Shown here: one piece after another, positions 1-6,676 of the stretch
Position numbering within the stretch: position 1 is the stretch's first letter
How the letters are laid out: each line of letters opens with the position of its first letter
Assembly (NCBI GenBank): GCA_022848785.1
Contig: JAJISK010000023.1
Location: 1 to 11,446, forward strand
Direction of reading: 5' to 3'
DNA length: 11,446 nt
DNA from: Thermoplasmatota archaeon
GTDB lineage: Archaea > Thermoplasmatota > Thermoplasmata > RBG-16-68-12 > JAJISG01
Notes under the pieces: model-generated
Database searches by the model: none
Told to the model about the DNA's origin: nothing
Seen by the model: the letters and a program-made list of their open reading frames with translations, nothing else
Made by a program: the position numbers and the translations under genes

Positions 1-315
1 GCCGGCGCTCCTCAACAGGTCGTCCGGGAACCGAGTTTCGTCGACGGCATCGGCCACCCCCTCCTCTATCCCGAGATGTGGCCCCTCGCGCGCAAGTTGC
101 TGACGGCCGCGCTGGTAATCCCCTTGGAGGAAGTTGTTCAGACCATTCGTTTCCTGCTGGAACGACACCGAATCGTCGTCGAAGGGGCGGGGGCCACCTC
201 CGTCGCGGCGGCGCTGACGGGAGGGGTCGAGGGTGAGAGGGTCGTCTGCGTGGTCTCGGGAGGCAACCTGGACTCATCCCTCCTTGAGACCATCCTCCGA
301 GGGAAGATCCCGTAG
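1..315 (+). CDS. Threonine/serine dehydratase, PLP-dependent, C-terminal part only
   Basis: The frame is open from base 1, so the gene begins outside the window; about 104 C-terminal residues are present, ending in TAG at 313-315. The segment FVDGIGHPLLYPEMWPLAR, the glycine-rich EGAGA and the terminal VSGGNLD are the conserved C-terminal features of the fold-type II threonine/serine dehydratase catalytic domain, which deaminates threonine to 2-oxobutyrate or serine to pyruvate. The PLP lysine lies upstream and is not visible. There is no regulatory ACT domain after the catalytic domain, which suggests the short catabolic (TdcB-like) form rather than long IlvA, but substrate choice cannot be read from this end. 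It converges on the leftward gene run, with an 79-base gap to the next stop codon. Confidence 0.88.
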   Translation, partial: AGAPQQVVREPSFVDGIGHPLLYPEMWPLARKLLTAALVIPLEEVVQTIRFLLERHRIVVEGAGATSVAAALTGGVEGERVVCVVSGGNLDSSLLETILRGKIP

Positions 316-394
316 GGCTCCGCAGGGGACGCCGGGACGGGACCGGGTCATTGCGGAAGGGCGCCCCGGCGGCGCGTTCAGGGAAGACACAGAA

Positions 395-565
395 TCAGTT
401 GTACATCGACAGGTCGTCTCGGGTGGGGAAATCCTCGGGTCCCTCCTCGTCCCCCATGTCCTCGAATACGACGCCGAACAGGGCGCCGACCATCTCCCGA
501 AGCTGGGCGATTTCTTCCCGTAGCCGCTTGACCTCCGCTGTAAGCTCGTCCTTGCTCTCCTCCAT
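395..565 (-). CDS. Small acidic coiled-coil protein, 56 residues, unknown function
   Basis: A short reading frame from ATG at 563-565 to TGA at 395-397. The first 27 residues (MEESKDELTAEVKRLREEIA and on) form a charged heptad-like helix with L/V/I spacing typical of a coiled coil. A hydrophobic stretch ALFGVVF follows, then a very acidic tail (EDMGDEEGPEDFP) ending SMYN. A purine-rich AGGGGAAAG lies about 5 bases before the ATG. It starts 41 bases after the stop of csl4 on the same strand, so it is probably the last gene of that transcript. I do not recognise a named family. The clean amphipathic and acidic composition and the position make a real gene likely; alternatives are a chance frame in GC-rich DNA, but competing frames here give low-complexity Arg/Gly/Pro peptides. 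Confidence 0.68.
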   Translation of the reverse strand: MEESKDELTAEVKRLREEIAQLREMVGALFGVVFEDMGDEEGPEDFPTRDDLSMYN

Positions 566-606
566 GAGGCTTTCCCCTGCGATTTCGGCCTACGCGAGGC
601 CTTGGC

Positions 607-1176
607 TTAACCCTTTCTCCAGCCCACAACGGAGTCGTATACGGTGGACACCTTCCGGGGCTCGGTCCGCTCGCAGGACTCGCAGTAGAGCTGCCGACCC
701 TGTTTCACCATGGGCCGACGATCGCGTGTGCAGAGGCCCCGGACGACCCCCAGGGGTGGCTCGTTGGTGGTCAGCTGGAGCGAAGGCTTGACTTGGACCA
801 CACGAGCCCGGACCAGATCTGCAATCCGCATCTCTCGCTTCACATCCTCCGTGTATTGGTCGGAGATCTTGGAGATGTGGATGGTGCCCTCCGTCCGTCC
901 GGTTACGGCCCGCTCGTTCCCTTCCACGGCCTCGACGTCGACGATGACCATGCTCGGGCGGCTGTCCTTCACACTGGCGAGCACGATGTCCCCGACCTTG
1001 AGTTCCAAGGGCGGGTTGAACCCCCGCACTCGCGCGACGCGCTCTTGTGGATCGAGATTCAGCTCCCCCAGCTGGGAGGCGTAGATGTCTCCCTCGAGCT
1101 CGTACGTCCCCTCGCCCGGGATGTATTCTTCAACCACAGCAACCCGTTGACCTGGAAATACGACTTCCGCCTTCAT
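607..1176 (-). CDS. csl4: Exosome complex RNA-binding subunit Csl4
   Basis: A 189-residue protein of the usual archaeal Csl4 length. Csl4 is a cap subunit of the archaeal RNA exosome; with Rrp4 it binds RNA and feeds it to the Rrp41/Rrp42 ring, and in other archaea it recruits DnaG. Visible order: an N-terminal Csl4 domain (about 1-55, beginning MKAEVVFPGQRVAVVEEYIPG), an S1 RNA-binding domain (about 60-132, VGDIVLASV through GTIHIS), and a C-terminal zinc ribbon (about 145-180). The ribbon has C149, C165 and C168, but the position where the first CxxC should finish is Asp152 (CTRD), so one zinc ligand is changed. ATG at 1174-1176 is preceded by GGGAGA; the start overlaps the methylase stop by four bases (ATGA), indicating translational coupling. 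Confidence 0.93.
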   Translation of the reverse strand: MKAEVVFPGQRVAVVEEYIPGEGTYELEGDIYASQLGELNLDPQERVARVRGFNPPLELKVGDIVLASVKDSRPSMVIVDVEAVEGNERAVTGRTEGTIHISKISDQYTEDVKREMRIADLVRARVVQVKPSLQLTTNEPPLGVVRGLCTRDRRPMVKQGRQLYCESCERTEPRKVSTVYDSVVGWRKG

Positions 1177-1802
1177 GTGTCTCCCTTCACTATCCGATAG
1201 TGCGCGACCTCAACCTCGCTCACGCGTTTTCGATGGTATGGCTGGAGATGGGGCAGCGGGAACTTATACGTTCTCCGGTCTTCCACGACGGCTCCTAGGC
1301 GGGTCACTTCCCTTTCGATGAAATCCTCCGTCGCGGCATTATGGAAGGTGTACACGACATCGGCCGCCTGGAGGGCCGCCGCAAGGAAAGGCCGGTCGGC
1401 GTGCTTTCGTTGGCCGCCGAAGGGAGGGTTCATGAACACCGTATCCACCGTCTCGGCGAAGTCCCGGACGTCCCCCTGGGCGAACGCGACCTCCAAGCCA
1501 TGCCGGTCCGCGTTGGTGCGAGCGACCGCCAGGGCCTCCTCGTCTAGATCCCAGGCCACGGTCCGGGAGGCATCGAGATAGGCCGCCCCAATGGCCAGAA
1601 CGCCGTTCCCGCATCCCAGATCCGCCACCCGCCGCTGCCAGACGTCACGGTGGCCATAAGCTCGAAAGAGGACCTCCGCGGCGATGTCGGCCGGGACGGG
1701 ATACTGCTCGAGGTCGTCTTTGGGACTCGGGAGCGGATCGAGATTCTGGAGAAAGATGGCTAAGTCCTTCCGTTTGATGGTCGGGCAGGCCACGGGTTCC
1801 AT
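1173..1802 (-). CDS. METTL5-like RNA N6-adenine methyltransferase (COG2263)
   Basis: A 209-residue class I SAM-dependent methylase. Motif I is DLGCGNG (61-67); the acidic residue of the next strand is in WDLDEEA; the catalytic motif IV is NPPF (125-128) followed by GGQRKHADRPFL, a signature of the archaeal COG2263 family. The N-terminal TIKRKDLAIFLQNLDPLPSPKDDLEQYPVPADIAAE also matches that family. Eukaryotic METTL5 makes N6-methyladenine in small-subunit rRNA with TRMT112; the same target in Archaea is expected but inferred. I chose ATG at 1800-1802: family similarity starts just after it, and the longer open frame (to 1931) would overlap larC and adds an arginine-rich non-family stretch. 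No clear ribosome-binding site precedes it, so coupling to the larC stop 28 bases upstream is likely. Confidence 0.9.
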   Translation of the reverse strand: MEPVACPTIKRKDLAIFLQNLDPLPSPKDDLEQYPVPADIAAEVLFRAYGHRDVWQRRVADLGCGNGVLAIGAAYLDASRTVAWDLDEEALAVARTNADRHGLEVAFAQGDVRDFAETVDTVFMNPPFGGQRKHADRPFLAAALQAADVVYTFHNAATEDFIEREVTRLGAVVEDRRTYKFPLPHLQPYHRKRVSEVEVAHYRIVKGDT

Positions 1803-1830
1803 GAGGACGGAACCACGACGCCCGGAGGAT

Positions 1831-3066
1831 TCAATCTTTTCGCCTGAGCTGACGGCCGACCTCTTCGGCCTGCTGAATCGCGTCCCGGAGGGGAATCCCG
1901 AGGGATTCCGCCGCCTCTCGCACGTCCTCATACTCAGGCTTGACGTTCAGCACCTCCCCGTGCGCGCCCCGCGCGACCTTAAACCGGATTTTCGCCCCCT
2001 CGAGCGCAGGGACTTCAAGCGTCTTCATCTCCCGCTCGAGGACGATCCGACGCTGGGTGTAGTTTACCCGAACCCCCAACGTCCCCGTCTCTCGTTGGAT
2101 CAGGCCGACGATTCGGTCTTCCATCCCAGGTGGAGTGAAGACCTGGAGGAGGTGTCCCGGACGGTTCTTCTTCGTCACCGTGGGCACCAGGTGAAAGTCC
2201 AGTACCCCCGCTTCCGTCAGGCGCTGGGCGAGGTGCCCCAGAACCTCCCCTGTCACGTCGTCAAGGTTGGTCTCCAAGACCGAGATGACCTCCTCCCCTG
2301 GCGGCCCGGTCTTACCCAGCATGGCCCGCAGGACGTTCGGGAGGCCTGCGACCTCTCGGCCGCCCGCCCCGTAGCCGATGGCCTCGGCCCGCATGGTAAA
2401 GGTCGGATCGAAACTGTCCACCAGCGCGGCCAACAGGGCCACCCCCGTCGGCGTCGCGAATTCGCCGTCCACGGGCGTCATGTGAAAGGGGATTGCGTAG
2501 GCGGTCAGGATCTCGGCCGTCACGGGGGGAGGGACCGGCAGGCGGCCGTGCCGGGACTCCACTGTCCCTCTTCCGACCGCAACGGGGGTTGAGACGATCT
2601 GGGTCTTTCCGTCCAAGAGGTCCAGGTCGTCGAGCAGGGTCACGGTTCCCAGGAGGTCCAGGAGGGTATCCAGCGATCCCAACTCATGGAGGAGCGTGGT
2701 GTCGGGGTCCCTCCCGTGGACCTCGCCCTCGCTCTCCACGAGGATGTCGCCCGCCCGCAGCGCGACCTCCCGAGCCTGGTCGGTCAGGGTGAGGCCCGAG
2801 CTGGTCTCCTTGAGGACGGCAAGGAACTCGGAACCTGACCTCTCGCCTTCCGTCGGGGGCAGGGACCAATCTGCCCACTGGGCACGCAGTCCCGCGCGGC
2901 GGACGCCCTTCGCCTCCAGGCCGACGGGCTGTCCCGCGTCCTCCGACGCCATCTGGATGAGAGCGTCCAGCGACGCGCGGTCCGCCCCCAGGTCCAGCAG
3001 ACAGCCGATGAGCATGTTTCCGCTGATGCCGGCCAGCGACGGATCCAGGAGGAGCACGCCGGCCAC
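1831..3066 (-). CDS. larC: Nickel insertion protein LarC (pyridinium thiocarboxylate mononucleotide nickel chelatase)
   Basis: A 411-residue protein, near the usual full length of LarC. LarC uses CTP to insert nickel into the pincer nucleotide cofactor (NPN) of lactate racemase LarA and its relatives. Family features: the N-terminal DPSLAGISGNMLIGCLLDLGA (most relatives read GDM; here Asp is Asn), and the C-terminal half with LETNLDDVTGEVLGHLAQRL followed by KKNRPGHLLQV. It is a single unbroken frame, unlike lactobacilli where larC is split and needs a frameshift. Start is GTG at 3064-3066, 11 bases after the previous stop, with GAGGCAG just upstream. The partner enzymes LarB and LarE and any LarA are not in the window. 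The LarC assignment is secure; the substrate of the final NPN enzyme is unknown. Confidence 0.9.
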   Translation of the reverse strand: MAGVLLLDPSLAGISGNMLIGCLLDLGADRASLDALIQMASEDAGQPVGLEAKGVRRAGLRAQWADWSLPPTEGERSGSEFLAVLKETSSGLTLTDQAREVALRAGDILVESEGEVHGRDPDTTLLHELGSLDTLLDLLGTVTLLDDLDLLDGKTQIVSTPVAVGRGTVESRHGRLPVPPPVTAEILTAYAIPFHMTPVDGEFATPTGVALLAALVDSFDPTFTMRAEAIGYGAGGREVAGLPNVLRAMLGKTGPPGEEVISVLETNLDDVTGEVLGHLAQRLTEAGVLDFHLVPTVTKKNRPGHLLQVFTPPGMEDRIVGLIQRETGTLGVRVNYTQRRIVLEREMKTLEVPALEGAKIRFKVARGAHGEVLNVKPEYEDVREAAESLGIPLRDAIQQAEEVGRQLRRKD

Positions 3067-3077
3067 GGGGACTGCCT

Positions 3078-3353
3078 CTAGGCGATGTAGCGGTCGGCCG
3101 AGCCCTTGTAGTCCTTCAGCACCACGACGCTCGAGAGTTGCCCGATGATCTCTCGGGCGAGTTCCCGCGTAAAGGAGTTCTCCGGGATCTCATCCGTCTC
3201 CTGGATCCAACCGAGAACCTCCCCCAACGCCTCCTTCATCTCCTCCGTCGTGAGGTCCTCATCCATTCGGGAGACAGCTTCCTCCGTCCGCAGCATGGCG
3301 AGAACGAAGTCCTTGCACAAGCCGACGAGGCGCGTGACGTTCTCCGCGGTCAT
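3078..3353 (-). CDS. Hypothetical helical protein, 91 residues
   Basis: I do not recognise this family. The chosen start is ATG at 3351-3353, giving a 91-residue, mostly helical protein (MTAENVTRLVGLCKDFVLAM...) with many Glu and Leu residues and a C-terminal LSSVVVLKDYKGSADRYIA. It has a single Cys, no signal peptide and no membrane segment. A longer open frame reaches 3458 but would overlap the arsC-like gene and begins with a non-helical, Pro/Arg-rich stretch, so I reject that start. AGAGG directly abuts the ATG, too close for a normal ribosome-binding site, and a TATA-like CTTTATT lies about 37 bases upstream, so a leaderless or short-leader transcript starting here is plausible. It ends 11 bases before larC, suggesting co-transcription with it. 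Confidence 0.7.
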   Translation of the reverse strand: MTAENVTRLVGLCKDFVLAMLRTEEAVSRMDEDLTTEEMKEALGEVLGWIQETDEIPENSFTRELAREIIGQLSSVVVLKDYKGSADRYIA

Positions 3354-3385
3354 CCTCTCGTCCCCGACGAAGAAAGGGTCCCCGA

Positions 3386-3394
3386 GGAATAAAG
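3386..3394 (-). promoter_or_regulatory. Possible internal TATA box before the 91-residue gene and larC
   Basis: On the - strand this reads CTTTATTCC, an A/T-rich island in GC-rich DNA just inside the 58-base gap after the arsC-like gene. It ends about 33 bases before ATG 3353, the distance expected for a leaderless or very short-leader archaeal transcript. It could split the long leftward run into two transcription units. Confidence 0.4.
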
Positions 3395-3411
3395 GTTGCT
3401 TTGGAATCGCT

Positions 3412-3807
3412 CTACAGCTCGTCCAATAGGGCCTGGGTCCGACGATCGATCGCGTCACGCAGTTCCCTGGCCTCTGCCTCTCCCATCCCTCCCGGGTCGG
3501 GGAGGGACCATTCCTCCGCCCGGTCTAGGACGTCCGCGGGACACGCGTCCTCGGGGCTGCAGCCCATCGTGACAATGCGGTCCGCTTGACTCGCAAAGGC
3601 CATGTCCACCGCCTTCGGCGTATGGCGGGAGATGTCGATGCCCCGTTCCCACATCAGACGGATGGCCGTGGGGCTGACCTCCGAGGCGGGCTTCACCCCT
3701 CCGCTTCGGACCAGGACCCTCCGCGCGGCGTAGTGGCGCCCGAACCCCTCTGCCATCTGGCTACGAAAGCTGTTCGCCACGCAGATGAAGAGGATCCGCT
3801 TAACCAT
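3412..3807 (-). CDS. arsC: Arsenate reductase ArsC-like / low-molecular-weight phosphotyrosine phosphatase-fold protein
   Basis: A 131-residue protein of the thioredoxin-coupled ArsC/LMW-PTP family. The phosphate-binding loop is C9-V-A-N12-S-F-R15-S16, followed by QMAEGF as in ArsC. Two further cysteines, C83 and C89 in MGCSPEDACP, match the pair used for the intramolecular disulfide relay in arsenate reduction. The general-acid loop is WSLPDPGG with Asp104. These features favour arsenate reductase over a phosphatase. ATG at 3805-3807 has GGGGGAGG about 7 bases upstream. It follows the CysO-MoeZ fusion by 36 bases on the same strand. No arsenite exporter or ArsR gene is visible, so a role in arsenic resistance is inferred from the protein alone. 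Confidence 0.83.
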   Translation of the reverse strand: MVKRILFICVANSFRSQMAEGFGRHYAARRVLVRSGGVKPASEVSPTAIRLMWERGIDISRHTPKAVDMAFASQADRIVTMGCSPEDACPADVLDRAEEWSLPDPGGMGEAEARELRDAIDRRTQALLDEL

Positions 3808-3843
3808 GCCTGGCCTCCCCCGGGAGCCACCGATGGGAGCGGT

Positions 3844-5298
3844 TCAGTATCGCGTGAGGGTCGGGTCGACCTGCGCCGCCCATGCGTCGATGCCCCCGGC
3901 CATGTTCCAGACCCGTTGGAAACCCAGGTCACGGAGGAACTGGGTGATGCGGGCGCTACGGGCTCCGGTGTGGCATTGGACGATGATGTTGTCCGCCGTG
4001 CTGAGCTCCCCGACCTTGTACGGGACCTCGCCCACGGGCATGAGCTTGGCCCCGTCGATGTGGACGATCTGCCACTCCATCGGCTCGCGGACATCCAGGA
4101 GCGTCGCATCCCCCCTCTCGATCATGGCGGCGGCCTCCGTCACGTCGATTTGGAGCGCGCTATCCAAGGCGTCCTCCTCCCCCAGCCCGCAGAATGCCTC
4201 GTAGTCGATGAGCTCCGTCACGGTGGGGTTCTCCCCGCACACCGGACAGCCCGGGTCCTTCCGCAGCTTCAGCTCCCGGAAGCGCATTTTCATCGCGTCG
4301 AAGAGGAGGAGTCGGCCCACGAGGGCGTCCCCCTTCCCCAGGAGGACCTTCAGGGCCTCCGTGGCCTGCAGGCTGCCCACGACTCCCGGCAGGACGCCGA
4401 GGACCCCGCCCTCCGCGCAGCTCGGGACAAGGCCCGGGGGCGGCGGCTCGGGGTAGAGGCAGCGGTAGCAAGGGCCTTGGGCGGCGTCAAAGACGGAGAC
4501 CTGCCCTTCGAAGCGAAAGATGCTCCCGTAGACGTTGGGCTTCCCCAGAAAGACGCTGGCGTCGTTGACCAGATATCGGGTGGGGAAATTGTCGGTCCCG
4601 TCGATGACGACGTCGTAGTCCCGAAGGATATCCAACGCGTTGTCGCTGGTGAGGCGGGCCTCGTGGGTCTCCACCTGCACGCCCGGGTTGAGCCCCTCCA
4701 GCCTTTCCTGGGCCGCCTCGAGCTTTGGCCGGGCCAGGTCTTTCGTGTCGAACAGGACCTGGCGTTGCAGGTTGCTCTCCTCTACCACGTCGAAGTCCAC
4801 CAGGCCGAGGCGCCCGACGCCCGCCGCGGTCAGGTACATCCCGAGGGGAGCCCCGAGGCCCCCCACGCCCACGATCAGGGCGCTGGAACGGCGGAGTTTC
4901 TCCTGTCCCTCCAACCCCACTTCGGGGAGGATGAGATGGCGGCTGTACCGCTTGATTTCCTCCTGGGTGAGACCTTCCCGGACCGGGCGGGGCCCCAGGG
5001 TGACGTTGGGGAAAGCCCCCCCCGCGACGCTGGGGACGATGATGACGGTATCCCCCTCGTCCACCGCGGTGTTCTCTTGTTCCAGGTACCGGATGTCTTG
5101 GTCGTTCACGTAGACGTTCACGAAGTTCCGGAGCTTCCCGTCTTCCCCCATGAGGTACCGCTTCAGGGGTCCGTATCGATCGACGAGCCCGTCCAGGAGT
5201 TCCTGGACCGTCTCCCCCTCTAGGTCGAGGCTGTCGCGGTCCCCCACGTACTGCCGCAGGGGCGTGGGGATGCGAACGGTCACGCGAGGCTTACTCAT
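3844..5298 (-). CDS. CysO-MoeZ fusion: ubiquitin-like sulfur carrier + E1-like adenylyltransferase + rhodanese
   Basis: Three domains in one 484-residue chain; numbers count from the GTG two codons upstream. Residues 7-96 are a MoaD/ThiS/CysO-type beta-grasp domain; its KLRNFVNVYVND and terminal VPSVAGG closely recall mycobacterial CysO. The Gly-Gly (95-96) is followed directly by AFPNV instead of a chain end. Residues about 112-375 are a ThiF/MoeB E1 domain: ATP loop GVGGLG (146-151), VDFD, catalytic Cys296 in VPSCAEGG, and zinc cysteines 279/282 and 353/356. Residues about 383-486 are a rhodanese domain with active-site C444 in CHTGARS. Together these would adenylate and thiocarboxylate a ubiquitin-like carrier. 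ATG at 5296-5298 is chosen because GGAGAG lies 7 bases before it; GTG at 5304 is the alternative. It overlaps the JAMM stop by eight bases. Alternative roles are molybdopterin, tRNA thiolation or SAMP-type conjugation, but neighbours favour cysteine synthesis. Confidence 0.9.
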   Translation of the reverse strand: MSKPRVTVRIPTPLRQYVGDRDSLDLEGETVQELLDGLVDRYGPLKRYLMGEDGKLRNFVNVYVNDQDIRYLEQENTAVDEGDTVIIVPSVAGGAFPNVTLGPRPVREGLTQEEIKRYSRHLILPEVGLEGQEKLRRSSALIVGVGGLGAPLGMYLTAAGVGRLGLVDFDVVEESNLQRQVLFDTKDLARPKLEAAQERLEGLNPGVQVETHEARLTSDNALDILRDYDVVIDGTDNFPTRYLVNDASVFLGKPNVYGSIFRFEGQVSVFDAAQGPCYRCLYPEPPPPGLVPSCAEGGVLGVLPGVVGSLQATEALKVLLGKGDALVGRLLLFDAMKMRFRELKLRKDPGCPVCGENPTVTELIDYEAFCGLGEEDALDSALQIDVTEAAAMIERGDATLLDVREPMEWQIVHIDGAKLMPVGEVPYKVGELSTADNIIVQCHTGARSARITQFLRDLGFQRVWNMAGGIDAWAAQVDPTLTRY

Positions 5299-5734
5299 GC
5301 TCACTCTCTCCTACTTTCCCAGGACTAATAAACCTCAAGGATTCCTCCACCATCCCGGTCCCCTCGCGGCGCCACGCGTTCGCTTGCCCCGCCCCCTCCG
5401 CCGTGGCGGCCAGGATGACGTAGGAGTACCACGGCCACGCCCGCTCCGTGTCGTACCGGGAGGGGGCCGCGGGATGGTCGGGGTGCGAGTGGTAGAAGCC
5501 TAGCATCATGAGATTCCTCTCCCGGGCTTCGCGGTCCCCGTCGACGATGTCCTGGGGGTCGACCTCGTACCGGTCGCGTGTCGTAGCGGCCCGAAGGTTC
5601 GTCGCCCGCCGGGTCGCCGTGATGCGCCGAACCTTCCCATCGAGGCCCAGGAGTAGGCCGCACACCTCGGCAGGGTACCCCTCCTCCGCGTGCCGGCGGA
5701 GTTCTTCAAGCAGGTTCTCGGGGAGCTCCAGCAC
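5291..5734 (-). CDS. JAMM (JAB1/MPN) metallopeptidase, Mec-like
   Basis: A 147-residue stand-alone JAMM domain. The zinc site is complete: E23 in PAEVCGLLLG, and H82-S-H84-P-(x6)-S92-x2-D95 (HSHPDHPAAPSRYD). JAMM enzymes cut after the Gly-Gly of ubiquitin-like proteins. In mycobacteria, Mec removes the new cysteine from CysO-Cys; in Haloferax, JAMM1 removes SAMP proteins from targets. Here it lies between the cysteine synthase and the CysO-containing fusion, as expected for Mec. Start is GTG at 5732-5734, immediately after the cysM TAG, with GGGAGGAAGG just upstream; its stop lies inside the start region of the fusion gene. A generic prokaryotic desampylase is the main alternative. Confidence 0.9.
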   Translation of the reverse strand: MLELPENLLEELRRHAEEGYPAEVCGLLLGLDGKVRRITATRRATNLRAATTRDRYEVDPQDIVDGDREARERNLMMLGFYHSHPDHPAAPSRYDTERAWPWYSYVILAATAEGAGQANAWRREGTGMVEESLRFISPGKVGESEHE

Positions 5735-6676
5735 CTAGCCTTCCTCCCAGTAACGCTCGCTGAGGTAACGCTCGCCCGCATCGGGGAAAACGGTCACAAT
5801 GGTGCCCTCATGGAGCCCTTCCGCCACCTGGAGGGCGGCTGCCAGGGCCGCTCCCGAGGAGGTGCCCACCAGGAGCCCCTCCCGCTCAGCCAGGAGGCGC
5901 GCATAACGCTGAGCCTCCTCGGTCTCCACGAACAGGGCACGGTCCTGAAGGGAGGGATCGAAGATCCCCGGCTGCAGGGAGGTCTCCATGTGCTTGAGTC
6001 CCTCGATGCCGTGGAGGGGTTCCGCCGGCTGGAATCCGATGATTTGGGTCGTGGCGTCGTCCTCCTTCAGGCGGCGCCCCGTGCCCATGAGGGTTCCGCC
6101 TGTACCCACGCCCGCGACGAAATGGGTCACCCGGCCCTCGGTCTGGTCGAGGATTTCCGGGCCTGTGCTCTCGTAATGGGCGGTCCAATTCGCGGCGTTG
6201 TTGTATTGGTCCACGTAGAGGTAGGCCTCGGGTTCCTCGGTCTGGATGCGGAGCGCCACCCGCTGCGCGCCGTCCGTCCCGGCCAAGGGGTCCGAGAGAA
6301 CGAGCGTCGCTCCAAAGGAGCGCAGGATGTTCTGCCTTACCTGACTCACGTTGGACGGGATGACCAGTTTCGTGGGGACACCCAGCGCCGCTCCGAGCAT
6401 GGCAAGGGCGATACCCATGTTTCCGGACGTCGCGTCGAGAAGGGACATCCCGTCGCGGTACGCCCCCTGCTTGAGGGCGGCCCGAACCATCCAGAGCGCG
6501 GGCCGATCCTTCACGCTGCCCCCGGGGTTGAACCACTCCGCTTTGGCCCGGAGGGTCACCCCCTCGAAACCCCAGGTCTTCGCGTTCAACGGGAGGAGCG
6601 GCGTGTTCCCGATGAGTCGGATGACGGGTGCTTCCTCGAGCCTGCGGCCTGGAGAACCCGCCACGCTGCGTTGCAT
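5735..6676 (-). CDS. cysM: Cysteine synthase, CysM-type (PLP-dependent)
   Basis: A 313-residue fold-type II PLP enzyme. The cofactor lysine is K56 in NPGGSVKDRPA, the substrate loop is TSGNMG (83-88), and the PLP phosphate loop is GTGGT (191-195). The stretches HYESTGPEI, THFVAGVGTGGTLMGTGR and YLSERYW resemble mycobacterial CysM, which condenses O-phosphoserine with thiocarboxylated CysO rather than O-acetylserine with sulfide. Neighbouring JAMM and CysO-E1 genes support that reading, but acceptor specificity is not proven by the sequence; a sulfide-dependent O-acetylserine or O-phosphoserine sulfhydrylase, or a cystathionine beta-synthase-like enzyme, is possible. The chain ends soon after YLSERYW, without the longer C-terminal tail I recall for the mycobacterial enzyme. 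ATG at 6674-6676 directly follows the sufU TAG, so translation is coupled. Confidence 0.9.
   Translation of the reverse strand: MQRSVAGSPGRRLEEAPVIRLIGNTPLLPLNAKTWGFEGVTLRAKAEWFNPGGSVKDRPALWMVRAALKQGAYRDGMSLLDATSGNMGIALAMLGAALGVPTKLVIPSNVSQVRQNILRSFGATLVLSDPLAGTDGAQRVALRIQTEEPEAYLYVDQYNNAANWTAHYESTGPEILDQTEGRVTHFVAGVGTGGTLMGTGRRLKEDDATTQIIGFQPAEPLHGIEGLKHMETSLQPGIFDPSLQDRALFVETEEAQRYARLLAEREGLLVGTSSGAALAAALQVAEGLHEGTIVTVFPDAGERYLSERYWEEG

Noticed and set aside
360..376. GC-rich inverted repeat GGGCGCCCCGGCGGCGCG between the dehydratase and the small gene, possible terminator
   Set aside because: Imperfect pairing and no T-run after it on either strand; such repeats are common by chance at this GC content.
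1803..1931. Longer start of the METTL5-like methylase
   Set aside because: The added 43 residues overlap the end of larC in another frame and do not look like the family N-terminus.
3586..5223. Long open frame (545 residues) on the + strand
   Set aside because: It is antisense to the CysO-MoeZ fusion and arsC-like gene, whose motifs are unmistakable; its His/Val/Asp-rich, featureless product is a shadow of GC-rich codon bias.
5749..5776. Direct repeat TAACGCTCGC, twice, 17 bases apart, resembling half of the suf palindrome
   Set aside because: It lies inside the cysM coding end and encodes the repeated residues around ERYLSERY; there is no inverted partner and no promoter nearby.
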